A DNA stretch of 48,735 nucleotides from Verrucomicrobiaceae bacterium (GTDB lineage: Bacteria > Verrucomicrobiota > Verrucomicrobiia > Chthoniobacterales > Terrimicrobiaceae). The notes under the pieces are model-generated. The model was not told where the DNA came from. It saw only the letters and a list, made by a program, of their open reading frames with translations, and made no database searches. The DNA lies in the NCBI GenBank assembly GCA_007280915.1, contig QYQL01000011.1:1-48735 (forward strand), in the 5' to 3' direction. Positions 37,218-45,018 of this stretch are shown in pieces (the stretch's first letter is position 1; each line of letters begins with the position of its first letter). A program made the translations under genes and the position numbers.

Positions 37218-37316
37218 AAGTTTTCAGTGTTCGGTTTTCAGTATTCGGTTTTCAGTGGTCCGGTTATCAGTAAAGAGGTGTTTTTCTGAACACTGAAAAC
37301 GGAACACTGAAAACTT
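37218..37316. repeat. Inverted repeat with 14-bp periodic arms between nrdB and nrdA
   Basis: Left arm 37218-37246 and right arm 37288-37316 are 29 nt each and complementary at 27 positions. Each arm is built from a 14-nt unit GTTTTCAGTGTTCG and its variants; further copies continue to about 37270. The right arm ends 2 nt before the nrdB stop codon region and the left begins just upstream of the nrdA start, so it fills the spacer and would fold in the nrdBA mRNA. Confidence 0.8.
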
Positions 37317-37318
37317 TC

Positions 37319-38410
37319 TCAGAGGTCGTCGTCCGAGACGCTGCCGGTGTCCACGGCGCGGCGGTATTCTGTGACGCGGCCCTCGAAGAAGTTGGTTTCC
37401 TTTTTGATCTCCATCATCTCGGAGAGCCAGGGGAGCGGGTTGGTGATCGGCGGGTTGAGCGGTTCCAGTCCGACTCCCTCCAGCCTGCGGTCTCCTATGT
37501 AGTCGATGTAGGTGGTGAATTCGTCTGCGGTCAGACCGACGGCTGCCACAGGCAGGCAGTCGAGGATGAACTCTTTCTCGAGCCGGACCGCCTCGCGCAT
37601 CGTGTTGCGAAGGTCCTCGCGGTATTCTGCGGTCCAGACATCGGGATTCTCGTCCACGAGGTCCTGGAAGAGCTGGCGTAGAAGCTCGATGTGGTTCGAT
37701 TCGTCCCGGAGCGTGTAGCTGAACATCTGGCCGATGCCCGGAAACTTGTTCTGCCGGTAGAGGGCGAGCACCATCCCGAATAACCCGTAGAACTGGGTGC
37801 CCTCCATGCACTGGCCGAAGAGGAACATGTTTTTTGCGAGAGCCTGCTTGTTGGCGGTGATCGAAAGGTCCGTGTCGCGCCGGAGGGCACGGCTGTTGCT
37901 CACGACAAAATCCGTCTTTCTTTTGATGGTCGCGATGTCGTCGAACATCGCCTCGCACTCGTGCGGGTTAATGCCGAGCGAGCTGATCATGTAGACGAGT
38001 GAATCCGCATGGATGTTTTCCTCGTGGGCATGCCGGCCAAGCACCAGCTTCAGCTCGGACGCGGTCACGGCCTCGCGGATCACATGAAGAATGTTGTCTC
38101 CCACGATCCCCTCGGCGGCGGAGAAATATCCGATCCCCATTTTGATGATCCAGCGCTCGACCTCCGAGATGTAACCGCTTGTGTCCCGCCAATGCTCGCA
38201 GTCCTTCTGCATCTGGATATCCTCGGGCTCCCAGTGATTCGCCTTCATCTTTTTGTAGAGGTCGTAGGCCCACTGGTATTTCAGAGGCAGGATGTTGAAG
38301 AACATCGTCTCCCGGCCGTTGATGACTTTCTTCGCTGCGAATGCGGCTTCCGCCTTGTCGCGATCCAGAATAAACTGACGGTCGCCGAGTGTGATGATGG
38401 TATTTGCCAT
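37319..38410 (-). CDS. nrdB: Ribonucleoside-diphosphate reductase beta subunit, class Ic-like
   Basis: R2 subunit that holds the dimetal cofactor starting the radical. 363 residues. Metal ligands by motif: Glu100 (in SAAEGIVGDN), Glu131 and His134 (HEENIHADSL), Glu203 (CMEGTQFYG), Glu237 and His240 (RDESNHIEL); their spacing fits the family. The residue four after His134, where E. coli has the radical Tyr122, is Leu138. Chlamydia trachomatis R2, the class Ic prototype with a Mn/Fe cofactor, likewise has Glu at the first ligand and Phe at this site. A tyrosyl radical at this position is therefore impossible and a Mn/Fe-type oxidant is likely. The gene is upstream of nrdA on the same strand. 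Confidence 0.94.
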   Translation of the reverse strand: MANTIITLGDRQFILDRDKAEAAFAAKKVINGRETMFFNILPLKYQWAYDLYKKMKANHWEPEDIQMQKDCEHWRDTSGYISEVERWIIKMGIGYFSAAEGIVGDNILHVIREAVTASELKLVLGRHAHEENIHADSLVYMISSLGINPHECEAMFDDIATIKRKTDFVVSNSRALRRDTDLSITANKQALAKNMFLFGQCMEGTQFYGLFGMVLALYRQNKFPGIGQMFSYTLRDESNHIELLRQLFQDLVDENPDVWTAEYREDLRNTMREAVRLEKEFILDCLPVAAVGLTADEFTTYIDYIGDRRLEGVGLEPLNPPITNPLPWLSEMMEIKKETNFFEGRVTEYRRAVDTGSVSDDDL

Positions 38411-38903
38411 GATATAAATTTAGCGAAAAAAACGGGAGGGATCCTCGGGAATGTCACCCTTTTTTCCCTTCAGTCCCGCGAGGTTTGCGGAGAATGACTT
38501 TCGATAGATGCTCCGTCAATAAAAATCCGCCATATGGTGGTAAAAATTTTACCCAACCACTACATATTGTGCTTTTCCACTTTTCCGCGAACTCTGTTCA
38601 AACTTGTGTTTTCCGCTGTTTTTGAACAGGTTTTGCAGATCCGAATGACGGTGTGGTTTCGTGGTTCGACCACAATATCCCGCGCGCTCGGGCAGCCGGT
38701 TGGCTTCCGGTTGAAGAGAAGACCGAAAGTTCTGCTGTCCGGCAATTCACTGGAGTTTTTCCGCCTCGGACACGGGGAAAAATCAGGAAGCACCACGCTT
38801 TGCATGATTTTCTGGCCTCCGATCCGGCGCCAAATGTGACGGATTTTTTTCTTCAATTGTGTTGCCAAGCGAAGAGCGACCGTTAAAACGCAAAGTGACG
38901 CTT
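38411..38903. other. Intergenic region between divergent nrdB and outer-membrane barrel genes
   Basis: 493 bp carrying regulation for both directions. Near nrdB lies a candidate NrdR box pair (38525-38572). At 38593-38629 there is an imperfect inverted repeat (CTGTTCAAAC / GTTTTTGAACAG, about 15-nt loop). Close to the barrel gene a promoter-like pair TTGCCA (38862-38867) and TAAAAC (38884-38889) with a 16-bp spacer is visible, but it would leave a leader of only about 8 nt. No gene is supported here. Confidence 0.45.
38557..38572 (-). promoter_or_regulatory. Candidate NrdR box upstream of nrdBA
   Basis: CCACTACATATTGTGC agrees with the NrdR consensus acaCwAtATaTwGtgt at 13 of 16 positions, including the CACTA and TTGTG half-sites. 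A weaker match (9 of 16) lies at 38525-38540, 32 bp away centre to centre, the three-helical-turn spacing typical of paired NrdR boxes. A minus-strand promoter-like pair overlaps this second site. Repression of nrdBA by the NrdR repressor is inferred. Confidence 0.4.
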
Positions 38904-40196
38904 ATGAAAATTTGTCGTATCTCATTGTTATCCGCCTTGATGCTTGCCGCAACGACGACCGGGGTTTTGAATGCTCAGGTCCAAAGTTTCAGCGGCCGGG
39001 ATAGTTTCTTTATGCCGCCCGGGCCTGCAGATTATCCGACGGATGTGGGCCAGCGTCCGGTCGGGGAAAATAATACCGGGTTCAATCCGCTCGGGTTTCT
39101 TGCCGGCACCCCGCTGAAATTTTCGGCATCAGTCCGCGAGGGCTACGACAGCAATGTTTTCACCACGCGCACAGATCCCACGGCAAGCATGTATACGAAT
39201 CTGGCGGCCGGGGTTGACTATTCCTTCGGCGGGCCGAGGCTCAAACTGGATGCCAACCTGGGTGGAGGCGTCACCTACTACTACACCCGCCCCGGGAACA
39301 AGAATGATTTCAACGGCCAGTTTGCTCTGAATGCGGTCTATCTCGCCACCCCGAAGCTGACGATTTCGATCGGAACGTCCACTGCTTACCTCGCGCAGCC
39401 CGATACCAACATCATCGGCGGCACCAACCGGGTCAATGGCGACTACATCTACACGAACACCTCCATTGATGCCGCTTACCAGTGGACTCAGAAATTCTCG
39501 ACTGTCACGGGCTATCAGTTCTATGCGAACTACTATCTGGAGCAGTCACTGAACGACACCCAGTCGTTTGTTTCCCAGACCCTCCACCAGTCGTTCCGCT
39601 GGCTTCTCCTCCCGAAAACCACCATACTGGTAGAATATCGCGCGAACCCGATTACTTATTGGGGAGGCGCCGGGCTCAACAGCTTCGGCAACTTTGCCCT
39701 TGTCGGCTTCGACCAGATTTTCAATCCGCGCTTCAAGTGGACCCTCCGGCTGGGTGCCGAACAACGGTTTAATCAAAATCCGGTCGACGGAGACTCAGTC
39801 TACTTCGGACCCTACATGGAATCCAACCTCAGCTACCAGTTCGGCCCGGCTTCCACCCTGTCGTGGAACGCCCGATATGGAACAGAGCCCTCCGGCCTGA
39901 CCAACGTCACGCAGCGCGAAACCTTCCGGACCGGACTCGCCGTCAACCATGCGTTCACCCCGAGGATTTCGGCCAATCTCGGCTTCAATTTTGAAGTTGA
40001 TTATTTCGACCAGCCCGGAGTGGTCGGCAGCTTTTACGAGACCATTTTCGATGCGACAGTCGGCGTGAATTTCAAGGTCAACCGGGCGATCTCTTTGAGC
40101 GCGGGCTACCAGTTTGTTTCGGTCTACGCTCCTGAGAACATCAATTTCGAGTATACCCGCAACGTCGCATTCGCCGGGGTCAACTTCTTTTTCTGA
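38904..40196 (+). CDS. Outer-membrane beta-barrel protein (exopolysaccharide-associated porin, BBP2-like)
   Basis: 430 residues from the ATG at 38904, with a signal peptide MKICRISLLSALMLAATTTG...NAQ. The mature part is a run of amphipathic strands with aromatic girdles (LKFSASVREGYDSNVFTT, AYQWTQKFSTVTGYQFYANY, RFKWTLRLGAEQRFN) and ends ...FAGVNFFF, a C-terminal Phe as required for barrel insertion by BAM. The VREGYDSNVF opening is common in the putative beta-barrel porin 2 family found beside Wzc/Wza-type genes. It probably exports polysaccharide through the outer membrane. It lies 104 nt upstream of the kinase gene. Confidence 0.8.
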   Translation: MKICRISLLSALMLAATTTGVLNAQVQSFSGRDSFFMPPGPADYPTDVGQRPVGENNTGFNPLGFLAGTPLKFSASVREGYDSNVFTTRTDPTASMYTNLAAGVDYSFGGPRLKLDANLGGGVTYYYTRPGNKNDFNGQFALNAVYLATPKLTISIGTSTAYLAQPDTNIIGGTNRVNGDYIYTNTSIDAAYQWTQKFSTVTGYQFYANYYLEQSLNDTQSFVSQTLHQSFRWLLLPKTTILVEYRANPITYWGGAGLNSFGNFALVGFDQIFNPRFKWTLRLGAEQRFNQNPVDGDSVYFGPYMESNLSYQFGPASTLSWNARYGTEPSGLTNVTQRETFRTGLAVNHAFTPRISANLGFNFEVDYFDQPGVVGSFYETIFDATVGVNFKVNRAISLSAGYQFVSVYAPENINFEYTRNVAFAGVNFFF

Positions 40197-40300
40197 GCTC
40201 CGACCTGCCCCGTGCACTAATCCGGTTGCGCGGTGCCGGATGGATATGCTAGCGTATCGCTCCCAATTCACGGCTGCCGACGCACCCATTTCCCGATTTC

Positions 40301-42463
40301 ATGAACAACAACGACAGCGGTGAGCTGAAACTCCACTTTCTTGATTACTGGCGGGTCATCCGGGTCCGGCTACCATTGATCATCTTGGTGTTTTTGCTCG
40401 TTGTCATCACGGCAGCCGTCGTTACCCACTTCATGCCAAAGCAGTATCAGTCTGCCGTCACCATGCAGGTGAAGGAAAATGATACCCTGATGAAGGTGTT
40501 TGACCGGCAGGGAGGGATGGGGTTTGACCCGAGATTCCTGACGACTCAGTTCGAAATCATCCAGCGCAAGGAGATGCTCTACCCTGTCATCGACTCGCTG
40601 GGACTCGAACAGCGCTGGAGAGGGGAATATGGAACGAGCAAGGAACAGGCGTATTTCCGGCTCCGCAACATGATCGATGTCCGGGAAATCCGGAACACCG
40701 AGCTCATTCAGATCGGCGTGATGAGCACCGATCCGAACGAGGCGTCCGAGATTGCCAACCGGATTGCCGACGAATACCAGCGGAAGCGGATCGAGGACCA
40801 GCAGCAGATGGTTTCCCGTTCGCTGACCCAGCTTCAGGACGAGGTGGCCAAGCAAAGGAAGAAAGTGGAGGACCTCCGGGGCGAAGCCGCAAGGATCCGT
40901 ATCGAGGACAAGATCCAGGATCTCAACCCCGACAGTGTCCAGGATCCGCGCGATGCCGCCAACGATGTGCTGCTGTCGGTTGAGCAGCAGGTGAGCACCG
41001 AGCGGCTCCGGGTTTCCAGCCTCCGCGCGAAATACGATGAGATTGCCAAGCTGACAGACGACCAGGTGATGCGCAGCATCACGACATTGGAAATTCAGGA
41101 TCCGACAATCTCGCAGGTTCTCCCGCAATTTCAGGAGGCCTCATCGGAGGAGGCCCGTCTGCTCCAGAGCGGGCTCGGGCCCAACCACCCCACCGTCAAA
41201 TCCCTTCGCGCAAAAAAGCAGGTCATGGAAAAACAACTCCAGGACCAGATCAAATCCCTTCGCACCAGTCTGTCCGCCAATATCCAGATCGCCGAGGACT
41301 CGCTCAAGGAGTTGGAGAAGCGGCTTGAGGAAGCGCAATCGAGCCAGCAGGGGGCAAAAAGCCGTGCGGCCGGTTATTACGAGGCAAAGAACGCCTACAT
41401 CCAGGCCAAAAATGTTCTCGAAGCGGCCGAGATGCGCCTGACGACTGAAACCATGGAGCGGACCATGCCGCAGAACCCGGCCATCATCTGGGAGCGCGCC
41501 GAACCCTCCCCTCCGAATGCTCCTGCGCGTCCCCGCGTCATGCTGAACATTCTTCTCGGTGTGGTGGTCGGACTCGTTTTCGGCGTCGGTCTGGCCTTCT
41601 TCATCGAATATCTGGATACGAGCGTCAAAACCATGGAGGATGTGGAGACATTTCTTCAGGTCCCCGTTTTGGCGGTCATCCCGAAAAACATCAGCCTGCT
41701 GGTCAATGATACCGACGACAATCCGGACGCCGAGGCTTACCGGATCATGCGCACGAACATCGAGTTCAACCGGAAATCCCCGGACGCGAATACCATTACG
41801 ATCATCAGCGGCGGTGCCGGTGAGGGAAAATCAACAACTTTGGTCAACCTTGCCTATACGTTCGCCAAGGGTGGCTATACGACCCTGATCATCGACGCCG
41901 ATCTCCGGCGGCCGTCCCAGCACAAAATCTTCGGCATCGAGAACGAGTCGGGCTTGAGCGACTATCTGACCACCGAGATGGATTTGGAGGAGGTCGTCCA
42001 CCTCACAAAAGTTAACAACCTTTATCTGATGACGAGCGGACAGTTGCCCAGCGATGCTGTCGGTGTGTTGAATTCGCAGCGCATGGTGGAGCTGATCGAG
42101 GAAGTCAAAGGCCGGTTCGACATCATCTTTTTCGACTCCCCGCCGATTCTCGGCGTCAGCGATGCATCGGTCCTTTCCAGCGCGATGGACCTCACGATTG
42201 TGGTTGTCCAGCATCGCCGTTTTCCTCGCGCAATGTTGCAGCGTGTCAAGCAGGCGGTCTCCAATGTGGGCGGAACGATATTGGGGGTCGTCCTGAACAA
42301 TGTGGACGTGCGGCACGACCAGCATTACGAATACTACACGAGTTACTACAACTACTACCACAAGGCCGGAAATAACAAGCGCAAGGCCGCCCGCAAGAAG
42401 AAGGAGCAGGTTGTCGCCTCAACGCCAAACACACCGGAGGATACCAGCGATGATGCCTATTAA
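40301..42463 (+). CDS. Polysaccharide co-polymerase / BY-type tyrosine kinase (Wzc-like)
   Basis: 720-residue inner-membrane protein that sets chain length and drives export of capsule or exopolysaccharide. Domains: cytoplasmic start, first membrane helix (about 23-45), a Wzz domain, a long coiled-coil periplasmic region (about 170-370), a Pro-rich stretch before the second helix (about 412-432), then the kinase. The kinase has Walker A GGAGEGKST near residue 505, Walker A' IIDADLRRP and Walker B IIFFDSPP. A C-terminal tyrosine cluster (YEYYTSYYNYYHK near 676-688) is the usual autophosphorylation tail. It is followed by the export-protein gene with a 14-nt overlap. Confidence 0.93.
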   Translation: MNNNDSGELKLHFLDYWRVIRVRLPLIILVFLLVVITAAVVTHFMPKQYQSAVTMQVKENDTLMKVFDRQGGMGFDPRFLTTQFEIIQRKEMLYPVIDSLGLEQRWRGEYGTSKEQAYFRLRNMIDVREIRNTELIQIGVMSTDPNEASEIANRIADEYQRKRIEDQQQMVSRSLTQLQDEVAKQRKKVEDLRGEAARIRIEDKIQDLNPDSVQDPRDAANDVLLSVEQQVSTERLRVSSLRAKYDEIAKLTDDQVMRSITTLEIQDPTISQVLPQFQEASSEEARLLQSGLGPNHPTVKSLRAKKQVMEKQLQDQIKSLRTSLSANIQIAEDSLKELEKRLEEAQSSQQGAKSRAAGYYEAKNAYIQAKNVLEAAEMRLTTETMERTMPQNPAIIWERAEPSPPNAPARPRVMLNILLGVVVGLVFGVGLAFFIEYLDTSVKTMEDVETFLQVPVLAVIPKNISLLVNDTDDNPDAEAYRIMRTNIEFNRKSPDANTITIISGGAGEGKSTTLVNLAYTFAKGGYTTLIIDADLRRPSQHKIFGIENESGLSDYLTTEMDLEEVVHLTKVNNLYLMTSGQLPSDAVGVLNSQRMVELIEEVKGRFDIIFFDSPPILGVSDASVLSSAMDLTIVVVQHRRFPRAMLQRVKQAVSNVGGTILGVVLNNVDVRHDQHYEYYTSYYNYYHKAGNNKRKAARKKKEQVVASTPNTPEDTSDDAY

Positions 42464-43016
42464 AACCATTCCAGCGATTCTTTGCGGCATTCTCCTTGCC
42501 GTGTCCCCGGCCGTTTTCGCGCAGGATGCGGTTCTTCGTGCAGGCGACCAGATAGAAATCAGGCTTGGCGGCGTTCCCGCGGATGAGATCAATCAGGTGA
42601 CCGGGATTTACACCGTGGATGGTGATGGCTTTATCAACATGCCTCACATTGGGAAAATCCATGCCGCGGGCGCCACGCAATCACAACTCCAGAGTTCCAT
42701 CGAGTCGGCTTACAAATCTCAGCAAATTTACACGAACCCCTCGATTACACTCGCCGTGCCGAATGCGGCGCGGTTCGTTGATGTCGGAGGAGATGTGCGA
42801 TCGCCCCAGCGCGTCGCATTCACTGCCGACCTCACCGTTCTCGGAGCGATCACCGCGGCGGGAGGGTTTACCGAGTATGCCGATCAGGGAAAGGTGAACC
42901 TCATGCGCGATGGCCAGGTGACCATCATCAACATGAAGGAGGTTCGCAAAAATCCTACCAAGGACCTCAAGCTCAAACCCGGCGACAAAATTCACGTCCC
43001 GCAGAGCTTTTGGTGA
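42450..43016 (+). CDS. Polysaccharide export protein (Wza-like, short)
   Basis: 188 residues from the ATG at 42450, preceded by GGAGG 9 nt upstream; an ATG immediately after it is an alternative. A signal peptide (ending PAVFAQ) precedes a Poly_export domain (LRAGDQIEIRLGGVP, YTVDGDGFINMPHIGKI) and one SLBB-type domain (FVDVGGDVRSPQRVAF, VLGAITAAGGFTEYA). There is no lipobox and no C-terminal membrane helix, and it is half the length of Wza, so it likely works with the separate outer-membrane barrel encoded two genes upstream. Confidence 0.87.
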   Translation: MMPIKTIPAILCGILLAVSPAVFAQDAVLRAGDQIEIRLGGVPADEINQVTGIYTVDGDGFINMPHIGKIHAAGATQSQLQSSIESAYKSQQIYTNPSITLAVPNAARFVDVGGDVRSPQRVAFTADLTVLGAITAAGGFTEYADQGKVNLMRDGQVTIINMKEVRKNPTKDLKLKPGDKIHVPQSFW

Positions 43017-43022
43017 TCCGTG

Positions 43023-43045
43023 TTTGCGGGTTGCCTGCCCGCAAA
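43023..43045 (+). terminator. Hairpin after the polysaccharide export gene
   Basis: TTTGCGGG and CCCGCAAA pair over 8 bp with a 7-nt loop, starting 7 nt after the stop. It sits between convergent genes and has no T run on the plus strand, so it may be a weak or factor-assisted terminator. Confidence 0.4.
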
Positions 43046-43076
43046 GTTGGAAAAGCAGCTTCTTGAATGCTCGGAA

Positions 43077-43841
43077 TTACCGGGCAACGCAGAGTGAGCC
43101 CGGCCAACTCGCCGGCCATTCATTGCTTTTGGGCACCGGTGTTGTGCTGCCAGACACGTGGCAATCCCCCATGAGGACTCCGCCCTTGTCGACGGTGACA
43201 GCCTTCGCGTGAATTTCCGCTTCGAGCCGGCCGCCGCGGCGGACGTGCACCACGCCGCGACAGTGAACAATCCCAGTCAGGCATCCGAAGACGACCAATC
43301 GTTCGGTCTGAAGCGGATGGGTGAATGTCGGGCGCCTGTTCTTTTCGATCACGATGACGGGTGCCGCGATGTGGCAGGCACAAACTTCGTTTGTGCCGAT
43401 CCTGACCTCACCTTCGGAAACCAGGCGTCCGATGATCCTGCCCTGGATGTGAGCCGATCCACAGATTGTCAAGGAGCTGCTCAGGGAGGCATCGGGACCG
43501 ATGAGGAGCTTTCCCCTTGTGTCGACGTGCAGTGATGCCGGAGAGTGGAACGTGACATCCGCCAAATCGATTGCGGCATTGCAACTCGGGCACAGGGTGC
43601 TTCGTGCATGGGACGAGGCGGGGTGGGAGGTTCCACATTTGTGACAAAAGATGCTCCGCTTTTTCACATCCGGGCGGAGCCCTGGAACCGGGGGAAGGAC
43701 GGGCTCACTGACTGCCCGGCCTGCCACCTCGTAATGTCCTCCGCACGATCTGCAATAAGTGGAAATCAGATGGGGCGGCTCCATCTGGGAAAAGCCGCAA
43801 CCGGGACACCGGAAGGGTGTCTTCTGCGGGATGCGTGCCAT
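43077..43841 (-). CDS. Zinc-ribbon / bactofilin fusion protein
   Basis: 254 residues. The N-terminal 90 residues hold two treble-clef-like zinc ribbons: CPGC...CRSC (about 12-35) and CHKC...CPSC (about 66-87). The remainder, from about 95 to 230, is a right-handed beta-helix of bactofilin type with short repeats (LTICGSAHIQGRIIGRLVSEGEVRIG, VVHVRRGGRLEAEIHAKAVTVDKGGVLMGDC). Bactofilins polymerise into filaments that organise envelope growth. The double zinc ribbon is not part of the usual family and may bind nucleic acid or a partner. The gene follows a conventional bactofilin by 11 nt. Confidence 0.72.
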   Translation of the reverse strand: MARIPQKTPFRCPGCGFSQMEPPHLISTYCRSCGGHYEVAGRAVSEPVLPPVPGLRPDVKKRSIFCHKCGTSHPASSHARSTLCPSCNAAIDLADVTFHSPASLHVDTRGKLLIGPDASLSSSLTICGSAHIQGRIIGRLVSEGEVRIGTNEVCACHIAAPVIVIEKNRRPTFTHPLQTERLVVFGCLTGIVHCRGVVHVRRGGRLEAEIHAKAVTVDKGGVLMGDCHVSGSTTPVPKSNEWPASWPGSLCVAR

Positions 43842-43852
43842 GCGCGGAGATC

Positions 43853-44287
43853 TCAGCCCACCGGCTCGGAAGACTTGGAGCGCGAAGATTCAACAACCGG
43901 GGTGACCCCCCGGGAGGAAGATGAGGATTTGGACGGCGTCACCTCGGATTTGCCGATAAAAGTGGCGCCTTCCTCGATGACGATCCGCATGGCTTTCAAG
44001 TCGCCATTGAGCTGGGAGCTGGCCTTGAGTTCACACCGCTCGCTTACGGTGATGTTTCCGTTCACCGTGCCGTGCACCGTTACCGCTTTGGTTTTGATCT
44101 CTCCCTTCACGTTGGCATTCTTGCCGAGCGTCAGCACTCCTTCGGAGACGATTTCCCCGTCAAGCTTTCCATCAAAAATCAATTCGTTGTCGAACTTGAG
44201 TGTGCCGGTGATTTCGACGTCCCCCGCAAGAATGTTCTTTGTCGAAGAGGGCTCAGCCGCAAAAGATGTCAAATTGTTCAGGTTCAT
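43853..44287 (-). CDS. Bactofilin
   Basis: 144-residue cytoskeletal protein of the bactofilin (polymer-forming, DUF583) family. The core (about 20-115) shows the short repeating strands LKFDNELIFDGKLDGEIVSE, GVLTLGKNANVKGEIKTKA and VTVHGTVNGNITVSE typical of the beta-helix. Flanking tails are disordered, the C-terminal one rich in Ser. The fold assembles nucleotide-independent filaments, often at the inner membrane. It lies between a HAD hydrolase gene (56 nt upstream) and the zinc-ribbon bactofilin gene. Confidence 0.92.
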   Translation of the reverse strand: MNLNNLTSFAAEPSSTKNILAGDVEITGTLKFDNELIFDGKLDGEIVSEGVLTLGKNANVKGEIKTKAVTVHGTVNGNITVSERCELKASSQLNGDLKAMRIVIEEGATFIGKSEVTPSKSSSSSRGVTPVVESSRSKSSEPVG

Positions 44288-44343
44288 GTTGATAAGGGCT
44301 CACATTACGCGCAGAGGCTGCAAGGTCAATCCCGGAAGTTGGC

Positions 44344-44961
44344 TCACAGTGCCAGACCGAGGTCGCCAAGGAGTTTCCGGGTTTCGGATGAAGACCTGTT
44401 CAGGACGCTCTGAATGCCGAGGGAAGAGGCAACTTCGCAGAGGAGCGGACGATCCTCGATGTAGGCGACCTCCTCCGGGCGGACCTGTGCCACATCCAGG
44501 GCCAGCCGGTAAATGTCCAGATCGGGCTTCCTGAAATGCACGAATGCGGAGACGATGAAAAAGTCCACAAATTCCTTGAGATGGAATCGGGCGATCCGGT
44601 CCTGTGCGATCTCACGGCCCTCGTTGCTCACCACGGCAATCCGGAGCCCGTAGACGGCCTTGAGCCGCCGGACGAGATCGATGGTATCCTGATAGGGCTT
44701 GGCCTGTTCGAGGATGAACCGGGTGACGTCCGCGGCGGAAAAGTCACGAGGCTCGAAAAAGATGATCTGTTGAAGATAGGTATCGAGAGGCATCTTTCCC
44801 TGCTCGTAGGTGTCATAGGTCACACGGTGCCGGTGGTCGAGCTCCTCGTAATTGACGTGGAAGTTTTCCGCGGTTTTTTTTCGCAGCGCGGTATCCCAGC
44901 CATTGGTCAGGAGGACGCCGCCGATGTCGAGGAAGAGCGTGGTGATGCTTGACGATTCCAT
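44344..44961 (-). CDS. HAD-family hydrolase (subfamily IA)
   Basis: 205 residues with LFLDIGGVLL (nucleophile Asp11; the second Asp of the usual DxD is Gly, as in many IA members), VVSNEG (motif II), RKPD with the motif III Lys, and YIEDR (motif IV). Reaction could be phosphatase or dehalogenase-like; the DIGGVL variant is frequent in YihX-like phosphatases. Substrate is unknown. It lies in a minus-strand run between the epimerase and bactofilin genes with gaps of 57 and 56 nt. Confidence 0.85.
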   Translation of the reverse strand: MESSSITTLFLDIGGVLLTNGWDTALRKKTAENFHVNYEELDHRHRVTYDTYEQGKMPLDTYLQQIIFFEPRDFSAADVTRFILEQAKPYQDTIDLVRRLKAVYGLRIAVVSNEGREIAQDRIARFHLKEFVDFFIVSAFVHFRKPDLDIYRLALDVAQVRPEEVAYIEDRPLLCEVASSLGIQSVLNRSSSETRKLLGDLGLAL

Positions 44962-45018
44962 GAAGGGGAATAGAGCACGCGAACCGGGAAAACAAAAGGG
45001 GCAAACTTGTGTGGAGGG

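Noticed and set aside
34877-37273. Very long plus-strand frame (798 codons) opposite nrdA
   Set aside because: Mirror frame of a GC-rich conserved gene; composition is Val/Glu/Asp-rich and there is no motif. nrdA has full active-site motifs on the minus strand.
38593-38629. LexA-type SOS box upstream of the nrdB or barrel gene
   Set aside because: TGTTC and GAACA half-sites are present but about 25 nt apart, not the 4-nt spacing I recall for the Verrucomicrobial LexA motif.
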